A stretch of 64,000 nucleotides of DNA. Origin: Amycolatopsis dendrobii. GTDB lineage: Bacteria > Actinomycetota > Actinomycetes > Mycobacteriales > Pseudonocardiaceae. The notes under the pieces were generated by a model. The model had not been told where the DNA came from. It worked only from the letters and a program-made list of their open reading frames with translations, and did not search any database. The stretch lies in assembly GCF_014145675.1 (NCBI RefSeq), contig NZ_JACGZW010000010.1, positions 390,269 to 454,268 of the forward strand, given 5' to 3'. The first letter of the stretch is position 1. Each line of letters starts with the position of its first letter. The position numbers and the translations under genes are program-made. Below are positions 1 through 8,267 of the stretch, piece after piece.

Positions 1-99
1 TTCGGCGACAGGCCGTTCGCGCTGTGCCTGGGCTTCCGCGACCCCGGCTACCAGTACGACTACCACCCGCCCCGGCGCCTGCTGACCTTGCGAGGCTGA
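1..99 (+). CDS. C-terminal end of an unidentified protein (partial)
   Basis: The window opens inside an open frame that ends with TGA at 97-99; only 32 residues are visible. They include FALCLGFRDPGYQYDYHPP, rich in aromatics and prolines, followed by a short basic tail. The start lies outside the window. The segment faintly recalls the C-terminal end of flavin-dependent nitroreductase-like proteins, but that is a guess and no catalytic motif is present. Only the reading frame and the stop are really supported. Confidence 0.4.
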   Translation, partial: FGDRPFALCLGFRDPGYQYDYHPPRRLLTLRG

Positions 100-308
100 C
101 CGCGACGGACCTCCGGCACGAGCGCTTGCCGCCGCGCTTGCTCGGACGCCGTCGACGACGTGAACTTGGAGGCAGGTGGCGATCGACTGTTCCGTTGTCC
201 ACAGTGCACGTTCGTCGAAGGTTCGAGGCTCGTCTGAGTCCACGGGGCGATTGAGGAACAAGCGGGCCTCAAGCGGGGAGCAAAGCCCAGATCAGCGGAG
301 GGTCGGTC

Positions 309-1454
309 TCACCGCCGGTTTCGGCAAGCGATGGCCTCGGCCCGCGACGCCTGCTCGGCGGGAACCGATCCGCGGCCGGTCTCGGGGGCTGGCTGCCATT
401 TGTCCTCGAGACGGCCGAGTTTCCACACCCCGATCGCGCACAGCCAGCCGCCAGCGAACAGTCCGGCGATGCCGAACCCCAGCCGGTTGACGTCGAGTCC
501 GGTCACCCAGTCCCACAGCCCGCCGGTGAAGCCCAGTTTGCCGGCGAGGACGGAGAGAAGCTCGACCGTGCCGATGAGCAAGGCCGCGGCCACGGACAGG
601 CCGGTCAGCGTGAGGTTGTAGTAGACCTTCCGCAGCGGCTGGGACAGCGCCCACCCGTATGCGAGGTTCATGAACGACCCGTCGATCGTGTCGAGCAGTG
701 ACATGCCCGCGGCGAACAGGACCGGCAGGCACATGACCGCGTACCAGGGGAGGCCCGCCCCGACGCTGGTGCCGGCCAGCACGAGCAGGGCGATCTCGCT
801 GACGGTGTCGAAGCCGAGCCCGAACAGCACGCCGATCGGGTAGATCTGCCAGGGCCGGGAAACCGCGCGCATCGTCCGGCGGAGGATCCGGTTGAGGAAG
901 CCGCGATTTTCGAGGTGGGTGTCCAGCGCGTGCTCGTCGTGCTCGCCGCGGCGCATCCGGCGGAAGACCCGCACGATGCCGGTCAGCACGACCAGGTTGA
1001 CGATGCCGAGCAGCCACAGGAACCCGCCTGAGACAAGGGTTCCGACCAGCCCGCCGTACTGCCGCAGCGGGGAATCGCCGTCGGTCAGCTCGATTCCCAG
1101 GGCCCGGACCCCGGAGGCGATCAGCAGGGTCAGGACGACCACCACCGTGGAATGCCCGAGCGAGAACCAGAACCCCACCGACAGCGGACGCTTGCCCTCG
1201 GCGATCAGCTTGCGGGTGGTGTTGTCGATCGCGGCGATGTGGTCGGCGTCGAACGCGTGCCGCAGCCCGAGCACGTAGGCGGTCACGCCGGTGCCGACGC
1301 CGAACACGCCCGCGCCGAGCCGGTAATGGCCGGGGACCACGACCAGCAGAAGCACCCCCCAGCCCACGAGGTGCAGCAGGGCGATGAAAGCGGCCATCCC
1401 GCCGACGTGTGTCCACTCGCGACGCGACAGCCGCGGACGCTGGGCCGAGCTCAT
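309..1454 (-). CDS. HoxN/HupN/NixA-family nickel/cobalt permease
   Basis: A 381-residue polytopic membrane protein. The family signature RHAFDADHIAAIDN lies at residues 65-78, in what is membrane helix II of characterised NiCoT permeases and essential for Ni2+/Co2+ selection. Hydrophobic segments continue through the protein, as expected for about eight helices. The ATG at 1454 has GAGGTGG as ribosome binding site. The gene is divergent from mno, with two copies of an 18-bp palindrome between them, so the two may be co-regulated. Whether it carries nickel or cobalt cannot be decided from sequence. A metal importer next to a metal-dependent alcohol dehydrogenase and His-rich putative chaperones is suggestive. 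Confidence 0.9.
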   Translation of the reverse strand: MSSAQRPRLSRREWTHVGGMAAFIALLHLVGWGVLLLVVVPGHYRLGAGVFGVGTGVTAYVLGLRHAFDADHIAAIDNTTRKLIAEGKRPLSVGFWFSLGHSTVVVVLTLLIASGVRALGIELTDGDSPLRQYGGLVGTLVSGGFLWLLGIVNLVVLTGIVRVFRRMRRGEHDEHALDTHLENRGFLNRILRRTMRAVSRPWQIYPIGVLFGLGFDTVSEIALLVLAGTSVGAGLPWYAVMCLPVLFAAGMSLLDTIDGSFMNLAYGWALSQPLRKVYYNLTLTGLSVAAALLIGTVELLSVLAGKLGFTGGLWDWVTGLDVNRLGFGIAGLFAGGWLCAIGVWKLGRLEDKWQPAPETGRGSVPAEQASRAEAIACRNRR

Positions 1455-1577
1455 CGATGACCACCTCGATCAGGGGACTGGCAACGGCGACGACTGCGCG
1501 GTGCCGGACCGCGGCAGTTCGATCCGACCGTAGGTCCGCGCAGCGCGGCCGTTCGCCGTGCGACCGGTCGCGCCTTG

Positions 1578-1595
1578 CCTGTCCGGGTGGGCAGG
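1578..1595. promoter_or_regulatory. Candidate operator A of the alcohol-oxidation island
   Basis: The sequence CCTGTCCGGGTGGGCAGG fits the consensus CCTGnCCG-N3-GGnCAGG (the middle differs from the other two copies). It is followed by TGCGG, and the copy at 11041 is followed by the closely similar TGCGA. It lies 124 nt upstream of the permease start and 304 nt upstream of mno. Binding protein unknown; the LuxR-type response regulator at 7611 or the GAF regulator at 11119 are the obvious candidates. Confidence 0.55.
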
Positions 1596-1692
1596 TGCGG
1601 TCGCCGGGTGCCTGCGGTATCCGCTGGGGGCGAGCCCGGGGACGGCGGATCAGGCCGCCGCCGCCCGGATTTCGCGCGGGAGGGCCGCGCGA

Positions 1693-1727
1693 CCTGACCG
1701 ATCGGACAGGGTTGTCCCGTCCGATCG
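1693..1727. promoter_or_regulatory. Candidate operator B: overlapping palindromes upstream of mno
   Basis: CCTGACCGATCGGACAGG at 1693-1710 is a near-perfect 18-bp palindrome matching the copy at 11041. Its right half overlaps a second inverted repeat: CGATCGGAC at 1699-1707 pairs with GTCCGATCG at 1719-1727. This would allow two dimers, or one dimer in two registers, about 170-200 nt upstream of the mno start codon. That position suits an activator. Function is inferred from repetition and symmetry only. Confidence 0.6.
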
Positions 1728-1898
1728 TGCGGAGCCGGGGCGCCGGTCGGTCGGGATCGGCCCGCGCCGGGTTCCCGGAACCGGCTGCGGTGCCTAGCTT
1801 TCCGGTTGTCCGTGCTCCGCCGGCCGCTTCCGCCGCCGGTCCCGGAGCAGCCGCCGCAGCACGCACGTCTCGGGCGTGCGGAGAGGACCAGGGCCATC

Positions 1899-3191
1899 AT
1901 GCAGGTCGACGAGCTGTTGAAACCGTTCCCCATCAAGGAGTTCCACCCGTTCCCGCGGGCGCTGCTCGGCCCCGGCTCGCACGAGCTGATCGGGCCGGAA
2001 GCCCTCAAGATGGGTTTCAAGAAGGTGCTGGTCATGACTTCCGGCCTGCGCGGGACGGACATCGTGCACAAGATCGTGGAGTCGATGAAGTACCACGGTC
2101 TCGAGGTCGTCGTGTACGACCAGGTGGAGTCCAATCCCAAGGACTACAACGTCATGGACGCCGTGACGCTGTACCAGGAGAACAAGTGCGATTCGTTCGT
2201 CTCGATCGGCGGCGGCTCCTCGCACGACGCCTGCAAGGGCGCGCGCATCTCGGTGGCGCACGACGGCCGCAACGTCAACGAGTTCGAGGGCTTCAACAAG
2301 TCGGAGAACCCGAAGAACCCGCCGCACATCGCGGTTTCCACCACCGCGGGCACCGGCTCCGAGACATCGTGGGCGTACGTCATCACCGACACCACGACCG
2401 ACCCGGAGAACCCGCACAAGTACGTGGCGTTCGACGACGCGTCGGTGACCACGCTGGCGATCGACGATCCGGTGCTCTACTACGACTGCCCGATCGACTA
2501 CACCGCGCAGTGCGGGTTCGACGTGCTGGCGCACGCTTCGGAGCCGTACGTGTCCCGGCTGAATTTCGAGCCGTCGCTGGGCAACGCGCTGCACGCGATC
2601 AAACTGACCGGGCAGAACCTGCGCGCCGCGGTGTGGAACGGCCAGGACCTGGCCGGGCGCGAGGGCATGATGTACGCCCAGTACATCGCCGCCCAAGCGT
2701 TCAACTCCGGCGGGCTGGGCATCATCCACTCGATCTCGCATGCGGTGAGCGCGTTCTACGACACCCACCACGGCCTCAACAACGCGATCGCGCTGCCTCG
2801 CGTGTGGGCGTTCAACATGCCGGCGGCGTACAAGCGGTTCGCGGACATCGCCGAGGCGCTCGGCGTCGACACCTACGGCAAGACCGATGTGCAGGCTGCG
2901 GACGCGGCGCTGGCCGCGGCCGTCCGGCTGCTGCGCGACGTCGGCATTCCGGAGAAGTTCACCGATGTCACCGCTGATTCCTACTCGAAGAACCGGCTCG
3001 GCCAGGGCCCGACCAAGTACTACGAGCGAGCGAAGACGATCAAGGGCGACGACGCGGACGCAGACCGCATCACCAACCACGTCCTCGGCGACGCCTGCAC
3101 GCCGGGCAACGCCAAGGAGTGCACGTTCGACACGGTCCGACCGGTGGTCGACCACTGCCTCAACGGCGACCTCGACGACCTGCTCGGCTGA
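1899..3191 (+). CDS. mno: NDMA-dependent methanol (alcohol) dehydrogenase, iron-type ADH superfamily
   Basis: A 430-residue type III alcohol dehydrogenase. The nucleotide-binding GGGSSHD motif is at residues 104-110; metal-binding histidines lie in the segments GFDVLAHASE, IHSISHAV and THHGLNNA. The overall sequence, including the MQVDELLKPFPIKEFHPFPR start, resembles methanol:N,N-dimethyl-4-nitrosoaniline oxidoreductases of Amycolatopsis and mycobacteria. Those are decameric nicotinoproteins with tightly bound NADP(H) that pass electrons to mycofactocin rather than to free NAD. The ATG at 1899 has AGAGGA upstream. A strong hairpin follows the stop, so expression of the downstream genes is probably attenuated. 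Substrate range (methanol, ethanol, diols) cannot be read from sequence. Confidence 0.93.
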   Translation: MQVDELLKPFPIKEFHPFPRALLGPGSHELIGPEALKMGFKKVLVMTSGLRGTDIVHKIVESMKYHGLEVVVYDQVESNPKDYNVMDAVTLYQENKCDSFVSIGGGSSHDACKGARISVAHDGRNVNEFEGFNKSENPKNPPHIAVSTTAGTGSETSWAYVITDTTTDPENPHKYVAFDDASVTTLAIDDPVLYYDCPIDYTAQCGFDVLAHASEPYVSRLNFEPSLGNALHAIKLTGQNLRAAVWNGQDLAGREGMMYAQYIAAQAFNSGGLGIIHSISHAVSAFYDTHHGLNNAIALPRVWAFNMPAAYKRFADIAEALGVDTYGKTDVQAADAALAAAVRLLRDVGIPEKFTDVTADSYSKNRLGQGPTKYYERAKTIKGDDADADRITNHVLGDACTPGNAKECTFDTVRPVVDHCLNGDLDDLLG

Positions 3192-3195
3192 TCCC

Positions 3196-3226
3196 GCGCG
3201 GCGGGGCCGGGGAGGCCCCGCCGCGC
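3196..3226 (+). terminator. 13-bp perfect hairpin between mno and the AAA gene
   Basis: GCGCGGCGGGGCC (3196-3208) pairs perfectly with 3214-3226 around the loop GGGGA. There is no T-run, so it may be a partial terminator or an mRNA-stabilising 3' hairpin that gives mno more transcript than the downstream maturation genes. Confidence 0.7.
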
Positions 3227-3254
3227 TTCCCGGCACCGACCTACCGGAGGCGAC

Positions 3255-4436
3255 GTGTCCACCGCATTCCCCGACCCCGCTCCGTTCGGCTCGATCGACG
3301 AGGTCGTCGACCGCTTCGCCGGCGCCGGCTACATCGCCGGCCGCCGTCTCGCGACCACGGTCTACCTCATGTGCACCCTGGACAAACCGGTGCTGCTGGA
3401 GGGGCCGGCCGGGGTCGGCAAGACCGAGCTGGCCAAGACGCTGGCGGAGGTCACCGGCCGCCGGTTGCTGCGCCTGCAGTGCTACGAGGGCCAGGACGAG
3501 ACGAAGGCCTTGTACGAGTGGGACTACGGCAAGCAACTGCTCTACATCCAGATGCTGCGCGAAAAAATCGGCGACGTGATCGCCGACGCGCCGGACCTGG
3601 CCAGCGCGGTCGAACGCATCGACGCCCAGGACAGCGTGTTCTTCTCCGACCACTTCCTCGCTCCGCGCCCGCTGCTGGACGCTGTACGCGGGGAAGAGCC
3701 CGCGGTGCTGCTGATCGACGAAGTGGACCGGGCGGACGAAGCGCTTGAAGCGGTGCTGCTGGAATGCCTTGCGGAGTACCAGGTTTCGGTGCCGGAGATC
3801 GGCACGTACACCGCGAAAGTCCCGCCGCTCGTAGTGCTCACGTCGAACAACACGCGCGACCTTTCCGCCGCGTTGAAGCGGCGCTGCCTGCACCTGTTCC
3901 TCGACTACCCGGATGCCGGACGCGAACTGGAGATCCTGCGGTCGAAGAAAACCGGACTCTCCGACGCGGCCGCGCACACGCTTGTCGACGTGGTGCGGAA
4001 GCTGCGGGAGTTGCGGCTGCGCAAGAGCCCGAGCATCTCCGAGACCGTCGACTGGGCGCGCACCCTCGCGGTCCTCGGCGTCGAGGAGCTGTCGCCGGAG
4101 ATCCTCGCGGAGACCGCGAACGTGGTGCTGAAGTACGAACGCGACCTCGGCCGGGCGCTGCGGGTGCTGCCGGATCTCATCGACCCGAACCGCGAACTGC
4201 CCGCCGAACTCCCGCACAGCCACGGCCACGGCCACGGGCATGGACACGGCCATGACCACGACGGCCATGCGCACCACGAGGACGACGGCGGGCGGGCGGC
4301 GCGGCAGGCCAAGGATCTGCCCGGCAGGCACGACGAGAACTACTACGGTGCGCCGGGCTCGGGGCCCGCGCAGCGCACCGGCTCCGGGCAAGGCAGTCGG
4401 GCGTTCGAAGCGTTCACTCGCCGCCGTCCGGTCTGA
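3255..4436 (+). CDS. MoxR/CoxD-like AAA+ ATPase with His-rich metal-binding tract
   Basis: A 393-residue AAA+ ATPase. The Walker A GPAGVGKT is at residues 50-57, Walker B VLLIDEVDRAD at 151-161, and the sensor TSNNTRDL near 197. This fits the MoxR family, whose CoxD branch works with VWA partners to insert metals into CO dehydrogenase. Residues 321-341 hold 11 histidines in a run of His-Gly repeats, as in nickel chaperones such as HypB. GTG at 3255 is preceded by GGAGG at a good distance. The next gene encodes a CoxE-like VWA protein, so the pair probably remodels or metallates the product of mno. That target is inference; the ATPase call is solid. Confidence 0.85.
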   Translation: MSTAFPDPAPFGSIDEVVDRFAGAGYIAGRRLATTVYLMCTLDKPVLLEGPAGVGKTELAKTLAEVTGRRLLRLQCYEGQDETKALYEWDYGKQLLYIQMLREKIGDVIADAPDLASAVERIDAQDSVFFSDHFLAPRPLLDAVRGEEPAVLLIDEVDRADEALEAVLLECLAEYQVSVPEIGTYTAKVPPLVVLTSNNTRDLSAALKRRCLHLFLDYPDAGRELEILRSKKTGLSDAAAHTLVDVVRKLRELRLRKSPSISETVDWARTLAVLGVEELSPEILAETANVVLKYERDLGRALRVLPDLIDPNRELPAELPHSHGHGHGHGHGHDHDGHAHHEDDGGRAARQAKDLPGRHDENYYGAPGSGPAQRTGSGQGSRAFEAFTRRRPV

Positions 4437-4446
4437 GGCGGCGGCG

Positions 4447-5958
4447 ATGGAGACCAGTCTGCACCGGTTCGTGCGCCTGCTGCGCTTGTTCGGCCTGCGC
4501 ATGTCCGTTTCGGAGGCGACGGACGCGATGCGCGCGGCGGCACAGGACGGCGTGCTCGACGAACGCGGCACGCTGCGGGAAGCGTTGCGCATGACGCTGG
4601 TCAAGGACCAGCGCGACGACGAGTTGTTCGAGGAGGCCTTCGACGCCTACTTCTCGTTGCGGGAGATCGAGCGGCTGCGAGAGGAAACGGGGCACGGGCA
4701 CGGCCACGACGACCTGGCCGACACCGGAGAACTCGAGACCTTCACCGTCTCGCCGGAGCCGTCCGAAACGCCCGAACAGGGGCACAGCCACGGCAAACCG
4801 GCCGACATCCGCGACTATTTCGACCAGCAGGACCTGGCTCAGCAGTACAACCTCCACCAGGAAGCCAACAAGATCGACCTGGCCGCGATGACCGACGAGA
4901 TCGTGTTGTCGAAGGACAGCGCGACCGGCGGGACGGCCGCGCCGAGCGTGCAGCTGGAGACGTCCTCGCTGCACAATGCCGGGGTGCCGGGCCAACTCGC
5001 GCCCGCGACGGGACGCAGGCTCGATGTCGAGCTGACCGTGGCGCAGGAGAGCGCGCTCCTCGGCTGGCTGAACGACAATGAGGACCGAGACGAGCAGGTG
5101 CCGCCGGCACTGGCCGGCGTACTGGAGAACCTGCCGGAACTGCTGCGGCGGCACCTGGAGAAGCTGGCCGAACTCGCCGAGACCGCGATGGAGACCCGCG
5201 TGGCGGAGGCGGCCCGGGCCGAACGGGTCGACGAGCGTGAGCGCGCGCAACTGGAGGAGTCGTTGCGGCGCTTGGCGCACACTCTGCGCGGCGCGTTGAC
5301 CAGCCGCAAGCGCAACACCTTGCGCGGCCGCGTGCACCCGGCCCGCACGATGCGACGGAACATGCGCTACGACGGCGTGCCGTTCCGCCCGGTGACGGTC
5401 ACGCGGGCCGAGGACAAGCCGCGGCTGGTCGTACTGGCGGACGTCTCGCTGTCGGTGCGCGCGACCGCGCGGTTCACCCTGCATCTGGTGCACGGCCTGC
5501 AGTCGTTGTTCGGGCAGGTGCGCACGTTCGCGTTCGTCGACGAGCCGGTCGAGATCACCGAGCTGTTCCAGGAACATCCGCTGGAGCGCGCGCTCGGCCT
5601 GGTCTTCGACGGCCTGCCCGCGGGCGGCCTGCTCGACGTCGACGCGAATTCCGACTACGGGCAGGCGTTCGAGCAGCTGGCGGAGGAGCACGGCGCGGCG
5701 CTGAACCGGCGCACGACGCTGCTGATCCTCGGCGACGGCCGCGGCAACGGCAACGATCCGAAGCTCGAAGTGTTCGAGGACATCACCCGCCGGGTGCGCC
5801 AGACCCTCTGGCTGACGCCGGAACCCCGCTACTCGTGGCGGCTCGGCGGCTGCGATCTGCCCGCGTACGCGGAGTTCTGCGACGACGTGCAGGTCGTGGC
5901 GGACTTGGCCGGGCTGGACCGGGCCGCCTTCCGGCTGGCCGAGGAGGTGCTGGCATGA
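4447..5958 (+). CDS. CoxE-like VWA-domain protein with His-rich tracts
   Basis: A 503-residue protein. Its N-terminal half is mostly helical and holds two short His-rich patches (GHGHGHDD at 82-89 and GHSHG near 112). A long charged coiled-coil-like stretch spans about 235-285. The C-terminal half is a CoxE-type von Willebrand A domain with a MIDAS motif DVSLS at 332-336. The gene starts 10 nt after the AAA gene and overlaps the methyltransferase gene by 4 nt, so the three are probably one translation unit. VWA partners of MoxR ATPases usually recognise the client protein; the likely client here is the alcohol dehydrogenase. Sharing His-rich tracts with its ATPase partner points to a joint role in metal handling. 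Confidence 0.82.
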   Translation: METSLHRFVRLLRLFGLRMSVSEATDAMRAAAQDGVLDERGTLREALRMTLVKDQRDDELFEEAFDAYFSLREIERLREETGHGHGHDDLADTGELETFTVSPEPSETPEQGHSHGKPADIRDYFDQQDLAQQYNLHQEANKIDLAAMTDEIVLSKDSATGGTAAPSVQLETSSLHNAGVPGQLAPATGRRLDVELTVAQESALLGWLNDNEDRDEQVPPALAGVLENLPELLRRHLEKLAELAETAMETRVAEAARAERVDERERAQLEESLRRLAHTLRGALTSRKRNTLRGRVHPARTMRRNMRYDGVPFRPVTVTRAEDKPRLVVLADVSLSVRATARFTLHLVHGLQSLFGQVRTFAFVDEPVEITELFQEHPLERALGLVFDGLPAGGLLDVDANSDYGQAFEQLAEEHGAALNRRTTLLILGDGRGNGNDPKLEVFEDITRRVRQTLWLTPEPRYSWRLGGCDLPAYAEFCDDVQVVADLAGLDRAAFRLAEEVLA

Positions 5959-6875
5959 CGAGCACCGCACCGGTCGCCGCACCGCGCTGCCTCGACCCGT
6001 TGGCGCCCGCCCCCGCCGGCGCGTACTTCGCCCGCTTGCTCACCGTCGTCCGCGAAACCGGCGTCGGGGACGCGCGCGAACCTTTGGTGCGGAGCCGGCA
6101 TTTCAGCCTGCACAAGGACGGACGCCGCGTGGAGCTGCGGCACCGGCTGCGCCCGGACCAGCTCGACAACGACCTGGCCGGCCTGCTGGCCGACGAGTTG
6201 TTCACGCCCGGCTGGCTTTCCGGGGCCGAGGTCTTCGAGCACGCCTTCACCGGGCTCGTGAAGTCCACTGTGGATGATCCGATGCGAGCGTGGCTGTGCT
6301 TCTACGACAACACGCTCGGCCGGATCCGGCACTGCCTGCGCGGGGGAGCGGCCGACCTCCCCCCGCGCTCGGTCATCGCGGGGTTCGCCCCGGTGTACGA
6401 GCACGCGCTGCGCCTCACCCCGCCCGGGCGAGTGCTGGATCTGGGGTCCTGCTTCGGGTTCTTCGCGCTCCTGCTGACCGAGCGCGGCCGCAACGAGGTC
6501 GTCGCCTCGGATGTGTCCGCCGGCGCTATGCACCTGCTGGACGCGGTCGCGGCGCGTCGGGGACACCCGCTCGAGACATTCGTGTGCGATGCCGCCCGGA
6601 TGCCGTTGCCGGACTCGTCGGTCGACACCGTGACGCTGCTGCACCTGCTGGAACACCTCGACGCCGACGCGGGGGAGGAAGTGGTGCGCGAGGCGACGCG
6701 GCTGGCACGCGGTCCAGTCGTGATCGCGGTGCCGTTCGAGGACGAGCCCGCCGAGGCGTACGGCCATGTCCGGGTGTTCGACCTGCCCGCGCTGCGCCGG
6801 CTCGGCGCACGGTCGGGCCGGCGGTTCTCCGTGCACGAACACCACGGCGGATGGCTGGTCCTGCATCCCCGCTGA
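5955..6875 (+). CDS. mftM: SAM-dependent methyltransferase, MftM-like (mycofactocin oligosaccharide methyltransferase)
   Basis: A 306-residue class I methyltransferase. The SAM-binding motif I is LDLGSCFGFF (161-170), an acidic motif II VVASDVS follows, and DSSVDTVTLLHLLEHL is the post-motif region. A roughly 140-residue N-terminal extension precedes the Rossmann fold. In mycobacteria the methyltransferase MftM, which methylates the cellulose-like glucan chain of mycofactocin, is encoded close to the nicotinoprotein methanol dehydrogenase gene rather than in the mft biosynthesis cluster. The same neighbourhood is seen here and is the main reason for the name. ATG at 5955 overlaps the preceding stop (ATGA). 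No mft biosynthesis genes are in the window. Confidence 0.72.
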   Translation: MTSTAPVAAPRCLDPLAPAPAGAYFARLLTVVRETGVGDAREPLVRSRHFSLHKDGRRVELRHRLRPDQLDNDLAGLLADELFTPGWLSGAEVFEHAFTGLVKSTVDDPMRAWLCFYDNTLGRIRHCLRGGAADLPPRSVIAGFAPVYEHALRLTPPGRVLDLGSCFGFFALLLTERGRNEVVASDVSAGAMHLLDAVAARRGHPLETFVCDAARMPLPDSSVDTVTLLHLLEHLDADAGEEVVREATRLARGPVVIAVPFEDEPAEAYGHVRVFDLPALRRLGARSGRRFSVHEHHGGWLVLHPR

Positions 6876-6915
6876 CTGCCGCGCAGGCGGTGCGCGGCGA
6901 CCGAAGGAGGAAGTG

Positions 6916-7557
6916 ATGACTGCAGCGGAAATCGAAGTTCCCGTCTCGCACGCGGCGCCGGAACCGGACCCGGCGTCCGGCCCGCTCGGCGGCGATCCCG
7001 CCCTGATCGGCGTGCCGACCTTCCTCGTCGGGTCGATCGCGCTGGGGCTCGCCCTGGTCGGTTTCGTCCCGGCCGCCGCGGTCGGCGCGCCGCTGGCGAT
7101 CATCCTCGTCGCCACCGGGATCGGCCAGCTGGTGTCCGCGGTGTGGGCGGCGGCGCTCGGGCAGAGCGCCGTCGCGTGCATTTTCGGCGTCTTCGCCGGA
7201 TTCTGGCTCAGCTACGCGGTGCTGGTGTTCGGCTTGCTGCACAACTGGTTCGCGGTCCCGGCCGCCGAGGCGGTGCCGACCCAGGAGCTTTTCCTGATCT
7301 CGTGGCTGGTCACCATCGTTCTGCTCACGCTCGTCACGCTGCGGTTGCCGTTGGCGTTCACCGCGCTGTTCGTGCTCGTCGATGTCGCGCTCGCCCTGGT
7401 TCTGACGGCGACAGCACAGGGCTCCGCGACGCTGCAGACGGCGGGCGGCATCGGGGTGTTCGCGTTCGTCGCGGTCGGCGTCTACCTGTTCTTCCACGTC
7501 GCCTCGCTGGCTACCGGAGGAAAGGGGCTCCCGCTGGGCCGCCCGCTGGTCGGCTGA
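6916..7557 (+). CDS. GPR1/FUN34/YaaH-family membrane protein (putative acetate/small-acid transporter)
   Basis: A 213-residue protein with six predicted membrane segments after a hydrophilic N-terminus of about 30 residues. The GPLGGDPALIGVPTF start and the segment VFAGFWLSYAVL match the acetate/succinate permease family (SatP/YaaH). The ATG at 6916 is preceded by AGGAGG. As last gene of the mno operon, it could move the carboxylates or aldehydes formed by alcohol oxidation. Direction and substrate are unknown. Confidence 0.8.
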   Translation: MTAAEIEVPVSHAAPEPDPASGPLGGDPALIGVPTFLVGSIALGLALVGFVPAAAVGAPLAIILVATGIGQLVSAVWAAALGQSAVACIFGVFAGFWLSYAVLVFGLLHNWFAVPAAEAVPTQELFLISWLVTIVLLTLVTLRLPLAFTALFVLVDVALALVLTATAQGSATLQTAGGIGVFAFVAVGVYLFFHVASLATGGKGLPLGRPLVG

Positions 7558-7566
7558 ACCCGGTCT

Positions 7567-7607
7567 GGCCGGTCCGTCGCGTGGGTATCGTCCGCGGCGG
7601 ACCGGCC
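7567..7607. terminator. Bidirectional hairpin between convergent genes
   Basis: GGCCGGTCCG (7567-7576) is perfectly complementary to CGGACCGGCC (7598-7607) across a 21-nt loop. It lies between the ends of the permease gene (+) and the response-regulator gene (-), where a shared terminator is expected. Confidence 0.65.
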
Positions 7608-7610
7608 GTC

Positions 7611-8267
7611 TCAGATCACGCCGGCTTTGCTGGCCTCATAGACGGCTTCGGCCCGGCTGCTGGCGTCCAGCTTGCGCATGATGTTGCGGACGTGGAACTT
7701 CACCGTCGTCTCCGAGATGTACAGCTTCCCGCCGATGACCCGGTTGCTCAGGCCGTTCGCGAGCAGCCGCAGCACGTTCAGCTCCCGCTCGGTGAACGAC
7801 GGACGTTCCCGCGCCACCCGCATGGAGCGGACCATCGCCGCCGCGGACCGCGAGTCGAACGCGCTTTCGTTGCGCGCGACCGCGCGGATCGAGCGCAGCA
7901 GCTCGGTGGTGTCGACGTCCTTGACCACGTACCCGCGTGCGCCGTGCTGGATCACGTCGACTACCAGGGCGTCGTCGAGGAACGTGGTCAGCACGAGCAC
8001 GCCCAGGTCCGGGTAGCGCTCGGTGAGCCGGGCGCACAGATCCAGCCCTTCGGTGTCCGCGCCGGTCGACAGCTTGAGGTCCAGCAGGACGATCGACGGC
8101 CGGGCGGCCTCGATCACGGCGAGCGCCTCGTCCGCCGACCCCGCCTCGCCGACGACTTGCAGATCGGTTTCGCGTTCCAGCAGGGACCGCAGGCCCTGGC
8201 GGACGATGGCGTGGTCGTCCACGAGCACGATGCGGACCGCGGCGGGTGCGGGGCGCTCAGCCGTCAT
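7611..8267 (-). CDS. NarL/LuxR-family response regulator
   Basis: A 218-residue response regulator. The receiver domain begins VRIVLVDDHAIVRQGL, with the acidic pocket at 16-17 and the phospho-acceptor in VLLDLKL. The C-terminal LuxR helix-turn-helix runs from TERELNVLRLLANGLSNRVI to TTVKFHVRNIMRKL. The gene overlaps the upstream histidine-kinase gene by 11 nt, so they are a cognate pair. A similar two-component pair (MnoS/MnoR) controls the nicotinoprotein methanol dehydrogenase in Mycobacterium smegmatis, which makes mno the likely target. The 18-bp palindromes near mno and at 11041 are candidate sites. Confidence 0.92.
   Translation of the reverse strand: MTAERPAPAAVRIVLVDDHAIVRQGLRSLLERETDLQVVGEAGSADEALAVIEAARPSIVLLDLKLSTGADTEGLDLCARLTERYPDLGVLVLTTFLDDALVVDVIQHGARGYVVKDVDTTELLRSIRAVARNESAFDSRSAAAMVRSMRVARERPSFTERELNVLRLLANGLSNRVIGGKLYISETTVKFHVRNIMRKLDASSRAEAVYEASKAGVI

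Larger units (their letters stand above)
1455..1898. other. Divergent intergenic region between the Ni/Co permease and mno
   Basis: This 444-nt gene-free stretch holds two copies of an 18-bp palindrome (1578-1595 and 1693-1710) and an overlapping longer inverted repeat ending at 1727. I see no convincing coding frame. The mno promoter should lie between 1710 and 1899; a weak TAGCTT hexamer at about 1795-1800 is a possible -10. Confidence 0.7.

Noticed and set aside
1794..4604. 936-codon open frame on the minus strand
   Set aside because: It lies fully antisense to mno and the AAA gene, is dominated by Arg, Val, His and Gln repeats and has no domain; a typical shadow frame in high-GC DNA.
6876..6915. 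Possible fourth copy of the 18-bp palindrome upstream of the YaaH-like gene
   Set aside because: The short gap contains only GC-rich half-matches; no palindrome of the right spacing.
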